A stretch of 64,000 nucleotides of DNA, taken from contig NZ_CP060711.1 in assembly GCF_014395425.1 (NCBI RefSeq), positions 1,364,001 to 1,428,000 on the forward strand, given 5' to 3'. Position 1 is the stretch's first letter, and each line of letters starts with the position of its first letter. Source of the stretch: Thermomonas brevis. GTDB taxonomy: Bacteria > Pseudomonadota > Gammaproteobacteria > Xanthomonadales > Xanthomonadaceae. Positions 7,907 through 20,900 of the stretch are shown one piece after another. The notes below the pieces were generated by a model. The model did no database searches. It saw only the letters and a program-made list of their open reading frames with translations, and had not been told where the DNA came from. The position numbers were made by a program, and so were the translations under genes.

Positions 7907-9645
7907 TGAACGGCGCCCGCTGGCTGGCGCAGGCGCTGGTGGCCGAAGGGGTGGACACCCTGTTCGGCTATCCGGGCGGCGCGATCATGCCGTTCTACGA
8001 CGCCCTGCACGACACCCCGCAGCTGCGGCACGTGCTGCCCCGCCACGAGCAGGGCGCGGCGTTCGCGGCGAACGGGTATGCGCGGGCCAGCGGGCGCGTG
8101 GGCGTATGCGTGGCGACCTCCGGCCCCGGCGCGTCGAACCTCGTCACCGGCATCGCCGACGCGATGCTGGATTCGGTGCCGATGGTGGTCATCACCGGGC
8201 AGGTGCCGACCGCGCTGATGGGCACCGATGCGTTCCAGGAACTGGACGTGTTCGGAATGACCATGCCGATGGTGAAGCACAGCTTCATCGCGCGGCGCGT
8301 CGAGGACCTGCCGATGATGGTGGGCGAGGCGTTCCGGCTGGCGCGCAGCGGTCGCCCCGGTCCGGTGCTGATCGATCTGCCGAAGGACGTGCAGATCGCC
8401 GACGCCGCGCACCTGCCCGCGCACGCCTCCTCCGGCACCGATGCGCCGGAAGCGCCGAAGGACGCCTTCCTGCACGAAGCGCTGGCGCTGATCTCGCAGG
8501 CGCAGCGGCCGGTGCTGTACGGCGGCGGCGGCATCGCGCTGGGCGAGGCGGTGCAGGCGTTCCGCACCTTCGTCGATGCGACGCAGATCCCGACCGTGCT
8601 GACGCTGAGGGGCCTGGGCGCGCTGCCCACGGAGCATCCGCTCAACCTCGGCATGCTGGGCATGCACGGCAGCCGCGCCGCCAATCTGGCGGTGCAGGAG
8701 GCCGATCTGCTGATCGTGGTCGGCGCGCGCTTCGACGACCGCGCCACCGGCAAGCTGGCAGAGTTCGCGCCGAACGCGCGCGTCGTCCACATGGACATCG
8801 ACGCCTGCGAAATCGGCAAGCTGCGCCACGCCGACGCCGGTGTGCGCGGCAACATCGTCACCACGCTGACCAAGCTGACGCTGCCCTGCGCCGCCCACCT
8901 GCACGGCCGCCACGGCGAAGCGCGCAAGGCATGGCGCGCGCAGTGCCGGCAGCGCGTGCAGCAGTTCGCGCCGCGCTACGACGCGCCCGGCGACGGCGTG
9001 TACGCGCCCGCGCTGCTGAAGCGGCTGTCGGAACTGGCGCCCGAGGCCACGGTCGCCTGCGACGTCGGCCAGCACCAAATGTGGGTGGCGCAACACTGGC
9101 GCATGGACCACCCGCGCAAGCATCTGACCTCCGGCGCACTCGGCGCGATGGGCTTCGGCCTGCCGGCGGCGCTGGGCGCGCAGGAGGCCAACCGCAGTGC
9201 GCAGGTGATCTGCGTCAGCGGAGATGGCTCGATCATGATGAACATCCAGGAGCTGGCGACGCTGAAGCGCTACCGCTCGCCGGTGAAGATCGTGCTGCTC
9301 GACAACCAGGCGTTGGGCATGGTGCGCCAGTGGCAGGAATTGTTCTTCGACAAGCGCTATTCCGAGATCGACCTGTCCGACAACCCGGACTTCGCCGCCG
9401 TCGCCGCCGCCTTCGGGATCAAGGCGCTGCACGTGGACAAGGCCGAAGGCGTCGATGCCGCGTTGCAGGCGCTGCTGGACGCCGACGGCCCCGCCCTGCT
9501 GCACGTCGCCATCGACACCGCCGCCAACGTCTGGCCGCTGGTGCCGCCCAACCGCAACAACGCGCAGATGCTCGATCCCGCCCTCGACGAGGCGGCCGCC
9601 CCTGCCCGCACGCCCACGGAGACGTCCCATGCGCTACCGGCTTGA
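7906..9645 (+). CDS. ilvG: Acetolactate synthase large subunit
   Basis: A 579-residue thiamine-diphosphate enzyme condensing pyruvate with pyruvate or 2-oxobutyrate, the committed step of Val, Leu and Ile synthesis. Visible: the catalytic Glu in HEQGAAFAANGYARASG, the FAD/central domain, and the ThDP-magnesium motif GDGSIMMN followed by VKIVLLDNQ. The start ATG at 7906 shares its A with the ilvC stop (TGATG); the frame is open far upstream through the leader and ilvC but without homology. It pairs with the small ACT subunit encoded next. Confidence 0.95.
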   Translation: MNGARWLAQALVAEGVDTLFGYPGGAIMPFYDALHDTPQLRHVLPRHEQGAAFAANGYARASGRVGVCVATSGPGASNLVTGIADAMLDSVPMVVITGQVPTALMGTDAFQELDVFGMTMPMVKHSFIARRVEDLPMMVGEAFRLARSGRPGPVLIDLPKDVQIADAAHLPAHASSGTDAPEAPKDAFLHEALALISQAQRPVLYGGGGIALGEAVQAFRTFVDATQIPTVLTLRGLGALPTEHPLNLGMLGMHGSRAANLAVQEADLLIVVGARFDDRATGKLAEFAPNARVVHMDIDACEIGKLRHADAGVRGNIVTTLTKLTLPCAAHLHGRHGEARKAWRAQCRQRVQQFAPRYDAPGDGVYAPALLKRLSELAPEATVACDVGQHQMWVAQHWRMDHPRKHLTSGALGAMGFGLPAALGAQEANRSAQVICVSGDGSIMMNIQELATLKRYRSPVKIVLLDNQALGMVRQWQELFFDKRYSEIDLSDNPDFAAVAAAFGIKALHVDKAEGVDAALQALLDADGPALLHVAIDTAANVWPLVPPNRNNAQMLDPALDEAAAPARTPTETSHALPA

Positions 9646-9865
9646 CCTCACCCTGCGCCGCGCCGAGGGCGCGCTGGCCCGCGTGCTCGGCACCACCGAA
9701 CGGCGCGGCTTCCAGCCGGTCAGCGTCGATGGCGAAGCCCGCGACGACGGCGACCGCTGGCACCTGCGCATGACCGTGGAAGGCGCGCGCGAGCCGGACG
9801 GCCTGCAACAGCAACTGGCCAAGCTGTACGACTGCCTGGCGGTGGAGGTGCAGCCGTGTCCGTGA
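9629..9865 (+). CDS. ilvM: Acetolactate synthase small subunit (ACT domain)
   Basis: A 78-residue protein of the IlvM type: a single ACT fold starting MRYRLDLTLRRAEGALARVL, with an RRGFQPVSVD strand and an LAKLYDCLAVEV C-terminus. Small subunits activate the large subunit and may carry feedback control. It overlaps ilvG by 17 bases in another frame, consistent with coupled translation and a fixed subunit ratio. Length is close to E. coli IlvM. Confidence 0.88.
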   Translation: MRYRLDLTLRRAEGALARVLGTTERRGFQPVSVDGEARDDGDRWHLRMTVEGAREPDGLQQQLAKLYDCLAVEVQPCP

Positions 9866-9947
9866 GCGCGCGCGAACCGGCGATGCCGAACGCGCGCACG
9901 ACGTGCAGGCGCGAAGCCGCCTGCAACCATCGACCGGCGAAGGCCTG

Positions 9948-11047
9948 ATGGACTCCGACGTAGCCAGCGCCGCCTCCGTGACCGCCAGCGACGTGCTGGC
10001 GGCGCAGGCGCGGCTGCGCCGCTACCTCAGCCCCACGCCGCTGCATTACGCCGAGCGTTCCGGCTGCTGGCTGAAACTGGAAAACCTGCAGCGCACCGGC
10101 TCCTACAAAGTGCGCGGCGCGATGAACGCGCTGCTGGCGGCGCGCGAGCGCGGCGACCTGCGCCCGACCATCGCCGCCTCCGCCGGCAACCATGCGCAAG
10201 GCCTGGCGTGGGCGGCGTATCGGCTGGGCATGCAGGCGATCACGGTGATGCCGAAAACCGCGCCGGAAACCAAGATCGCCGGCGTCGCCCACTGGGGTGC
10301 GACGGTGCGCCTGCACGGCGAAACCTACGACGAGGCCAAGGCCTTCGCCAATGATCTGGCCGCGCAGAACGGCTATCGCCTGCTGTCCGCCTTCGACGAT
10401 CCCGACGTGATCGCCGGGCAGGGCACGGTCGGGCTGGAAATCGCCGCCGCGCTGGAACCCGACGTGGTGCTGGTGCCGATCGGCGGCGGCGGCTTGGCCT
10501 CCGGCGTCGCGCTGGCGCTGAAGGCGCAGGGCGTGAAGATCGTCGGCGCGCAGGTCGAAGGCGTGGATGCGATGGCGCGCGCACTGAAGGGCGACGACGC
10601 CATCGTCGAACCAACCGCGACGCTGGCGGACGGCGTGCGCGTGAAAGTCCCCGGCCTGCTCACCCGTCGCGTGCTGCACGCGCTGCTGGACGACGTGGTG
10701 ATCGTGCGCGAGGCCGAACTGCGCGAGACGCTGGTGCGGCTGGCACTGGAGGAACACCTGATCGCCGAGGGCGCGGGCGCGCTGGCGCTGGCCGCCGGCA
10801 AGCGCGTGGCCGGCAAGCGCAAATGCGCGGTGGTGTCCGGCGGCAACCTCGATGCCGGCGTGCTGGCGGCGCTGCTGCAGGACGTGCGTCCGCGTCCGCC
10901 GCGCAAGCCGCGGCAGCGGCGACAGGAGCGACTTCCATTGCCGGCAGCGAGGACGCCCCTGCCTCCTGCCGGCCTTTCTCCCTTCGCTTCCCCTTCCGCT
11001 TCCACGCAGCGCCCGGCGTGCGCCGAACCCATCGAGACCGTCACCGC

Positions 11048-11051
<4 letters not shown>
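9948..11051 (+). CDS. ilvA: Threonine dehydratase, short form without ACT domain
   Basis: A PLP enzyme deaminating Thr to 2-oxobutyrate, the first step of Ile synthesis. Motifs: PLP lysine in [19 protein letters not shown], and the phosphate-binding loop IGGGGLASG. The catalytic domain ends near residue 313 ([13 protein letters not shown]), as in TdcB-type enzymes, with no C-terminal ACT domain, so allosteric Ile inhibition of the classic IlvA kind is not expected. The last 55 or so residues are Pro/Arg-rich and look like translated spacer. I chose ATG 9948 (GAAGG upstream); a GTG at 9903 is possible. It overlaps leuA by four bases. Confidence 0.9.
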
Positions 11052-12616
<1,565 letters not shown>

Positions 12617-12648
12617 TCCCCTTCCCTTTCAACTCCGGACTTTCTTCC

Positions 12649-13776
12649 ATGCACGCCAACATCGTCGTACTGCCGGGTGACGGCATCGGCCCCGAAGTCA
12701 CCGCCGCCGCGGTCGAAGTGCTGCGCGCCGTCGCTGCGCGCTACGGCCACGACTTCCATTTCCGCGAACACCTGATCGGCGGCGCCGCCATCGACGCCAC
12801 CGGCAGCGCGCTGCCGGACGACACGCTGGCGGCGGCGCGCGATGCCGACGCGATCCTGCTCGGCGCGGTCGGCGGCCCGAAGTGGTCGGACCCGAACGCC
12901 AAGGTGCGCCCGGAGCAGGGCCTGCTGGCGATCCGCAAGGCGCTGGGCCTGTACGCCAACCTGCGTCCGGTGAAGCCGCACGCGGCCACGCTGGGCGCCT
13001 CGCCGATCAAGCCGCATCTGCTGCAGGGCGTCGACCTGATCGTGGTGCGCGAACTCACCGGCGGCATCTACTTCGGCGACAAGACCCGCAGCGACAGCGA
13101 CGCCAGCGACCTGTGCCGCTACAGCGTGGCGGAGATTGAACGCGTGGTACGCCACGCCGCCGCGTTGGCGCGCACGCGCAGCGGCAAGCTGACCTCGGTG
13201 GACAAGGCCAACGTGCTGGAAACCTCGCGGCTGTGGCGCGACGTAACGACGCGGATCGTGCGCGAGGAGTTCCCGGACGTGCAGCTGGAACACCAGCTGG
13301 TCGATTCGATGGCGATGCACCTGCTGGCGCGCCCGCGCGAATACGACGTGATCGTCACCGAGAACATGTTCGGCGACATCCTCACCGACGAAGCCTCGAT
13401 GCTGGCCGGCTCGCTGGGCCTGCTGCCGAGCGCATCGCTGGGCGAAGGCACGAACGGGCCCGATGGATCGGCGCAGCCGGAACATCGAATCGGGCTATAC
13501 GAACCGATCCATGGCAGCGCGCCGGACATCGCCGGCAAGGGCGTCGCCAATCCGTACGCGGCGATCCTCAGCGCGGCGATGCTGCTGCGCCACTCGCTGG
13601 GGCTGGATGCCGAAGCGCAGTGCCTGGAACTGGCGGTGTCGCGCGCGCTGGACGCCGGCGTGTTCACCGCCGACTTGACCTGCGACCGCACGCGTGCCGT
13701 CGGCACCCGCGCCGTCACCGAGGCGGTGCTGGAGCAGTTGGAGCTGCCCTGCCAGGTGATGGAGCTGCGCGACTGA
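12649..13776 (+). CDS. leuB: 3-isopropylmalate dehydrogenase
   Basis: A 375-residue NAD-dependent oxidative decarboxylase of the Leu pathway. Motifs: [13 protein letters not shown], the substrate-binding [47 protein letters not shown] and the cofactor loop [19 protein letters not shown]. It lies 32 bases after leuA with no other gene between and is probably the last gene of the operon, ahead of a strong hairpin. The pyrimidine-rich spacer contains no obvious Shine-Dalgarno sequence, but family length fixes the ATG at 12649. Confidence 0.96.
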   Translation: MHANIVVLPGDGIGPEVTAAAVEVLRAVAARYGHDFHFREHLIGGAAIDATGSALPDDTLAAARDADAILLGAVGGPKWSDPNAKVRPEQGLLAIRKALGLYANLRPVKPHAATLGASPIKPHLLQGVDLIVVRELTGGIYFGDKTRSDSDASDLCRYSVAEIERVVRHAAALARTRSGKLTSVDKANVLETSRLWRDVTTRIVREEFPDVQLEHQLVDSMAMHLLARPREYDVIVTENMFGDILTDEASMLAGSLGLLPSASLGEGTNGPDGSAQPEHRIGLYEPIHGSAPDIAGKGVANPYAAILSAAMLLRHSLGLDAEAQCLELAVSRALDAGVFTADLTCDRTRAVGTRAVTEAVLEQLELPCQVMELRD

Positions 13777-13785
13777 TCCGTGATG

Positions 13786-13815
13786 CGCAGGTGCGGGGCT
13801 TGTCCCGCACCTGCG
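13786..13815 (+). terminator. Strong hairpin after leuB
   Basis: A perfect 12-base-pair stem, CGCAGGTGCGGG with CCCGCACCTGCG, around the loop GCTTGT. It starts nine bases after the leuB stop, between convergent genes, which suits a transcription end. There is no following T run, so it may instead act with Rho or protect the 3' end of the message. Confidence 0.5.
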
Positions 13816-13879
13816 TCAGCAGGATCGCCGTGGACTGAAGGCTTGCCCCGCCACGCGCCATCCGGACCAAGCCCCTCAT

Positions 13880-14554
13880 CTACGGCGGGCAATAGCGGTT
13901 CCGTTGCAGTACGGCATCCGCCAGCATGCGGCGGTGGCGTTCGCTGGCGGCTTGCCGGCTGAACGCCTCGATGGCCTCGTTCACGCCGGCGCAGGGATCG
14001 TCGCTGTAGCCAGGCGGCCAGAACAGGCCCATCGCGATCCTCCGAACGAGGGCTGCGGGACTGCGGTCGATCATCGGGAACCGCTCCGGGGGCGGTGGCG
14101 TGACCGGATTGCGGCGATCAAATGCGTGCGCGTCGCGCGCCTGCGCGGAACGCTGTGCGGCCGTTGCATCCCAACCGTCGTCCGCCGGCATTGAAAGCTC
14201 CAATGGCGCATCCGCTGGCGCGGATCGCGCAGGTGCCGCACTTTCCAGCACACGATGCGATTCCTCCACGCGCGCGACGCTTGCAGGGTCCGACGCAGGC
14301 GAAACAGCCTCCGGCTCCGACTTTGGCTCCGGCAGCGGCGGCAGCCAATCGACGTACACCAGCTGCATGGCCGGCTCATCGGAAGACGGCGTCCGTCCGA
14401 ACAGCAGCCGCTGCACCGAAGCCACCAGCAACAGGTGCAACACGGCGACCAGCAGGCCGACGCCCCAGCGCTCGATGCGCAACAGGCGCGCATCCGCCCT
14501 TCGGACACGCCGCAACGGAAATGCGCCACCGGGCATCGCCCGCACTGCTTCCAT
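13880..14554 (-). CDS. Hypothetical single-pass membrane protein
   Basis: I do not recognise a named family. The 224-residue protein has a basic N-terminus, one clear membrane segment (GVGLLVAVLHLLLVASV), then a long Pro/Glu/Ala-rich stretch and a small C-terminal region with two cysteines (SDDPCAGVNEA and RNRYCPP). This layout suggests an inner-membrane anchor with a periplasmic part. The start is uncertain: ATG 14554 or 14536 both precede the membrane segment, and the frame stays open to a TTG next to the leuD stop. It is downstream of leuC-leuD on the same strand and could be expressed from their promoter; nothing visible links it to Leu synthesis. Confidence 0.6.
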   Translation of the reverse strand: MEAVRAMPGGAFPLRRVRRADARLLRIERWGVGLLVAVLHLLLVASVQRLLFGRTPSSDEPAMQLVYVDWLPPLPEPKSEPEAVSPASDPASVARVEESHRVLESAAPARSAPADAPLELSMPADDGWDATAAQRSAQARDAHAFDRRNPVTPPPPERFPMIDRSPAALVRRIAMGLFWPPGYSDDPCAGVNEAIEAFSRQAASERHRRMLADAVLQRNRYCPP

Positions 14555-14701
14555 GCCCAAGCCCGTCCCTGCGCCGCTGCCGGCAACCCCGGCATCGACC
14601 GCCGGAACGGCCGGAAGTTCCGGCCGCCCCGCCAGGGCAACGCGACTCGCCGTGCGCGACCATAGGCTTGCCGCGCGAGGGTTCCCTCTATGGCCGTGCA
14701 A

Positions 14702-15346
14702 TCACGGCGCAGCGAACAACCACGGCTGCGCGGCGCGATGCTTCGCCTCGAACGCGGCGATGGCGTCGCGCGCCTGCAAGGTGGTGCCGATGTCGTCCAG
14801 TCCGTGCAGCAGGCAGTGCTTGCGGAAGGCATCCACCTCGAAGCGATGCTGCACGCCGTCCGGGCGAGTCACGGTCTGCGCGGCAAGGTCGATGGACAGC
14901 GCATAGCCTTCCGTCGCCTCGCATTGCGCGAACAGCGCATCCACTTCCTCGTCCTTCAGCACGATCGGCAGCAGCCCGTTCTTGAAGCTGTTGTTGAAGA
15001 AGATGTCGGCGAAACTCGGCGCGATGATCGCCCGGAAGCCATATTCGGCCAGCGCCCACGGCGCATGCTCGCGCGAGGAGCCGCAGCCGAAGTTGGCACG
15101 CGCCAGCAACACGCTGGCGCCGGCGTAGCGCGGCCGGTTGAGCACGAAATCGGGATTGCGCGGACGCGTCGCGCAGTCCTGCCCCGGCTGGCCGACATCG
15201 AGGTAGCGCCATTCGTCGAACAGGTTGGGGCCGAAGCCGCTGCGACGGATCGACTTCAGGAACTGCTTGGGGATGATCTGGTCGGTGTCGACGTTGGCGC
15301 GATCCAGCGGCGCGGCCAACCCGGTATGCGTGGTGAAAGGCGTCAT
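14702..15346 (-). CDS. leuD: 3-isopropylmalate dehydratase small subunit
   Basis: A 214-residue swivelling subunit of isopropylmalate isomerase. Motifs: [18 protein letters not shown], the [14 protein letters not shown] substrate-binding loop and [16 protein letters not shown]. It overlaps leuC by four bases (ATGA) and must work with it as a heterodimer. Length is exactly that of the family. Encoded separately from leuA and leuB, on the opposite strand, so the Leu pathway here is split between two transcription units. Confidence 0.96.
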   Translation of the reverse strand: MTPFTTHTGLAAPLDRANVDTDQIIPKQFLKSIRRSGFGPNLFDEWRYLDVGQPGQDCATRPRNPDFVLNRPRYAGASVLLARANFGCGSSREHAPWALAEYGFRAIIAPSFADIFFNNSFKNGLLPIVLKDEEVDALFAQCEATEGYALSIDLAAQTVTRPDGVQHRFEVDAFRKHCLLHGLDDIGTTLQARDAIAAFEAKHRAAQPWLFAAP

Positions 15347-16764
15347 TGCAGCTCCCGCACGTCGATGAAGTGGCCGGCGATCGCGGCGGCGGCGGCCATC
15401 GCCGGGCTGACCAGATGGGTGCGGCCGCCTGCGCCCTGCCGGCCCTCGAAATTGCGGTTGGAAGTGGAGGCGCAGTGCTCGCCGCTTTCCAGCCGGTCGG
15501 GATTCATGGCGAGGCACATCGAACAGCCGGGCTCGCGCCACTCGAAGCCGGCATCGAGGAAGATGCGATCCAGCCCTTCGCGCTCGGCCTGCGCCTTCAC
15601 CAACCCGGAACCCGGCACCACCAGCGCCTGCTTCACCGTCGCGGCGACCTTGCGGCCCTTCGCCACCGCCGCCGCCGAGCGCAGGTCCTCGATGCGCGCG
15701 TTGGTGCAGGAGCCGATAAACACGCGATCCAGGCGGATGTCGGTGATCGGCTGGTTGGCGCGCAGGCCCATGTATTTCAGCGCGCGCTCGATGGAGTCCT
15801 TCTTCACCGGGTCGGATTCGTTCGCCGGGTCGGGCACGCTGCGGTCCACCGCCAGCACCATTTCCGGCGACGTGCCCCAGCTGACCTGCGGCTTGATGTC
15901 GGAGGCTTGCAGTTCGATGTCGGCGTCGAACCTCGCGTCGTAGTCCGAGACTAGCGTGCGCCACAGCGTCACCGCCGCGTCCCATTGTTCGCCGGTCGGC
16001 GCGAACGGACGACCGCGCACGTAGTCGATGGTCTTCTCGTCGACGGCGACCATGCCGACGCGCGCACCGGCTTCGATCGCCATGTTGCAGACGGTCATCC
16101 GGCCCTCCATCGACAGCGCGCGGATCGCGCTGCCGGCGAACTCCAGCGCGTGGCCGTTGCCGCTGGCGGTGCCGATGCGGCCGATGATCGCCAGCACGAT
16201 GTCCTTGGCGGTCACTCCCAGCGGCAGCTCGCCTTCGACGCGCACCCGCATGTTCTTCATCTTCTGCGCGACCAGGCACTGCGTCGCCAGCACGTGCTCC
16301 ACTTCCGAGGTGCCGATGCCATGCGCCAGCGCGCCGAACGCGCCGTGCGTGGAGGTGTGCGAATCGCCACAGACCACCGTCATGCCGGGGAGCGTCGCAC
16401 CTTGTTCGGGGCCGACCACGTGGACGATGCCCTGCCGCGCGTCGTTCATCGGGAACTCGAGGATGCCGAAGTCCGCGCAGTTCTCGTCCAGCGTGCGCAC
16501 CTGCGTGCGCGAGATTTCGTCGGCGATGGCGGCAAGGCCGCCGGCGCGCTCGGCCTTGGTGGTCGGCACATTGTGGTCGGGCGTGGCGAGGTTGGCGTCC
16601 ACCCGCCACGGCCTGCGGCCCGCCAGCCGCAGGCCCTCGAACGCCTGCGGCGAGGTCACCTCGTGGAGGATGTGGCGGTCGATGTAGAGCAGCGAGGAAC
16701 CGTCGTCGCGGCGGCTCACTTCGTGCATCTCCCAGAGTTTGTCGTACAGGGTTTTGCCGGGCAT
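15343..16764 (-). CDS. leuC: 3-isopropylmalate dehydratase large subunit
   Basis: A 473-residue aconitase-type subunit that isomerises 2- to 3-isopropylmalate. The [4Fe-4S] cysteines are in [14 protein letters not shown] and [28 protein letters not shown] is the conserved aconitase loop. The start at 16764 ([16 protein letters not shown]) matches the family; the frame runs on upstream through a repeat element without similarity. Divergent from a LysR gene, with a 214-base gap holding a palindrome and a repeat, so LysR control of leuCD is a reasonable inference. Confidence 0.97.
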   Translation of the reverse strand: MPGKTLYDKLWEMHEVSRRDDGSSLLYIDRHILHEVTSPQAFEGLRLAGRRPWRVDANLATPDHNVPTTKAERAGGLAAIADEISRTQVRTLDENCADFGILEFPMNDARQGIVHVVGPEQGATLPGMTVVCGDSHTSTHGAFGALAHGIGTSEVEHVLATQCLVAQKMKNMRVRVEGELPLGVTAKDIVLAIIGRIGTASGNGHALEFAGSAIRALSMEGRMTVCNMAIEAGARVGMVAVDEKTIDYVRGRPFAPTGEQWDAAVTLWRTLVSDYDARFDADIELQASDIKPQVSWGTSPEMVLAVDRSVPDPANESDPVKKDSIERALKYMGLRANQPITDIRLDRVFIGSCTNARIEDLRSAAAVAKGRKVAATVKQALVVPGSGLVKAQAEREGLDRIFLDAGFEWREPGCSMCLAMNPDRLESGEHCASTSNRNFEGRQGAGGRTHLVSPAMAAAAAIAGHFIDVRELQ

Positions 16765-16810
16765 GGGGTGTCTCGCTCGATTGCGCTCCTGGCGCCGTCT
16801 TGTGGGGCAC

Positions 16811-16895
16811 GTCATTCCCGCGAAGGCGGGAGTCCAGTGGTTTTGATTTGCAACGGTGAGCCAAGACGCTGGATTCCCGCCTTCGCGGGAATGAC
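16811..16895. repeat. Paired REP-type repeat, copy 1
   Basis: Two 27-base arms in inverted orientation, 26 of 27 bases matching, around a 31-base spacer. The arm core is GTCATTCCCGCGAAGGCGGG, itself partly palindromic. The same core recurs at 33307-33397 and 62124-62254. This copy lies between leuC and the divergent lysR gene, within the region expected to carry the leuC promoter or 5' leader. Confidence 0.85.
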
Positions 16896-16936
16896 GACCG
16901 CTGGAGCCAGACTGCCGCCTTTCCTTCGATGACTCA

Positions 16937-16957
16937 AATGGATATTTTTCATCCATT
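16937..16957. promoter_or_regulatory. Candidate LysR operator between leuC and lysR
   Basis: AATGGAT and ATCCATT form a perfect seven-base inverted repeat around ATTTTTC, unusually A+T-rich for this genome. It lies 22 bases before the lysR start. Size, symmetry and place fit a LysR-type box that represses its own gene and activates the divergent one. Confidence 0.55.
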
Positions 16958-16978
16958 CGATTCCCATTAGGAATGAAC

Positions 16979-17851
16979 ATGGAACTCGCCAACCTCGCCG
17001 CCTTCGTCGCGGTGGCCGAACACGGCGGCTTCTCCGCCGCCGCCGAGCAGCTGCACCTCACCCAGCCGGCGGTGAGCAAGCGCATCGCGCAGCTGGAGGC
17101 GTCGCTGGACGCGCGCCTGTTCGACCGGCTGGGCCGGCAGGTGGCGCCGACCGAAGCCGGCCAGTTGCTGCTGCCGCGCGCGCGCCAGCTGCTGGCCGAG
17201 GCCGAGGCGGCGCGGCAGGCGCTGCGCGGGATGGGCGAAGGCGTCGGCGGTTCGCTGCGCTTCGCGACCAGCCACCACATCGGCCTGCACCGGCTGCCGC
17301 CGCTGCTGCGCCGGTTCGCGGCCAAGCATCCGCAGGTGGCGCTGGACATCCGCTTCATGGATTCCGAACAGGCCTGGCAGGAGGTGCTGCAGGGGCGGAT
17401 CGAGCTGGCGCTGACCACGCTCGGCCCGGCCACGCCGCCGCTGCGGGCGACGAAGCTCTGGAACGACCCGCTGTGCTTCGTCGCCGCTCCCGACCATCCG
17501 CTGGCGCGCAAGGCGCGGCCGACGCTGGCCGACCTGTCCGCGCATCCGGCGGTGCTGCCCGATCCCGGCACCTTCACCCATCGCATCGTCGCCGACGCCT
17601 TCGCCGCGCGCGGGCTGCCGCTGCAGCTGCGGATGACCACGCACTACATGGAGACGATCAAGATGCTGGCCGGCGTCGGACTGGCCTGGAGCGTGCTGCC
17701 GCAGACCATGCTGGACCGGAGCCTGCGCGCGCTGCCGGTGGCCGGCGTGCGGTTGTCGCGCACGCTGGGCTGCGTGGCGCACGGCGGACGCACGCTGTCG
17801 CGTGCGGCGCAGGCGTTCATCGCCCTGCTGCGGGAGGAAACGGCCGGCTGA
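16979..17851 (+). CDS. LysR-family transcriptional regulator
   Basis: A 290-residue protein with an N-terminal winged helix-turn-helix ([38 protein letters not shown]) and a two-lobed effector-binding domain ([23 protein letters not shown] onward). I chose ATG 16979 because AGGA (16969-16972) is correctly spaced for it and too close to the ATG at 16973. It is divergent from leuC across a palindrome, so regulation of leuCD, with a pathway intermediate such as 2-isopropylmalate as effector, is plausible but inferred only from position. Confidence 0.93.
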   Translation: MELANLAAFVAVAEHGGFSAAAEQLHLTQPAVSKRIAQLEASLDARLFDRLGRQVAPTEAGQLLLPRARQLLAEAEAARQALRGMGEGVGGSLRFATSHHIGLHRLPPLLRRFAAKHPQVALDIRFMDSEQAWQEVLQGRIELALTTLGPATPPLRATKLWNDPLCFVAAPDHPLARKARPTLADLSAHPAVLPDPGTFTHRIVADAFAARGLPLQLRMTTHYMETIKMLAGVGLAWSVLPQTMLDRSLRALPVAGVRLSRTLGCVAHGGRTLSRAAQAFIALLREETAG

Positions 17852-17860
17852 GCCGCCGCC

Positions 17861-20818
<2,958 letters not shown>

Positions 20819-20868
20819 ACCAGCCCCCTGCAGGCCTTGCCCGGAGCCAATCTACCACCGTTGCGGCG

Positions 20869-20895
20869 CGGCCCACCGGCGGCGCCGGCGGGCCG
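20869..20895. other. G+C-rich hairpin between the propeller gene and the RND gene
   Basis: CGGCCCACCGGC pairs with GCCGGCGGGCCG, 11 of 12 positions, around a three-base loop. It follows the RND transporter stop on the minus strand by six bases, so it may end the efflux transcript before the propeller gene. No T run is present. Confidence 0.35.
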
Positions 20896-20900
20896 GAACG

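Noticed and set aside
13786..13815. The hairpin after leuB as a second copy of the ilv attenuator
   Set aside because: It shares the GGTGCGGG core by chance or common composition, but has no T run, no leader peptide and no gene downstream on that strand.
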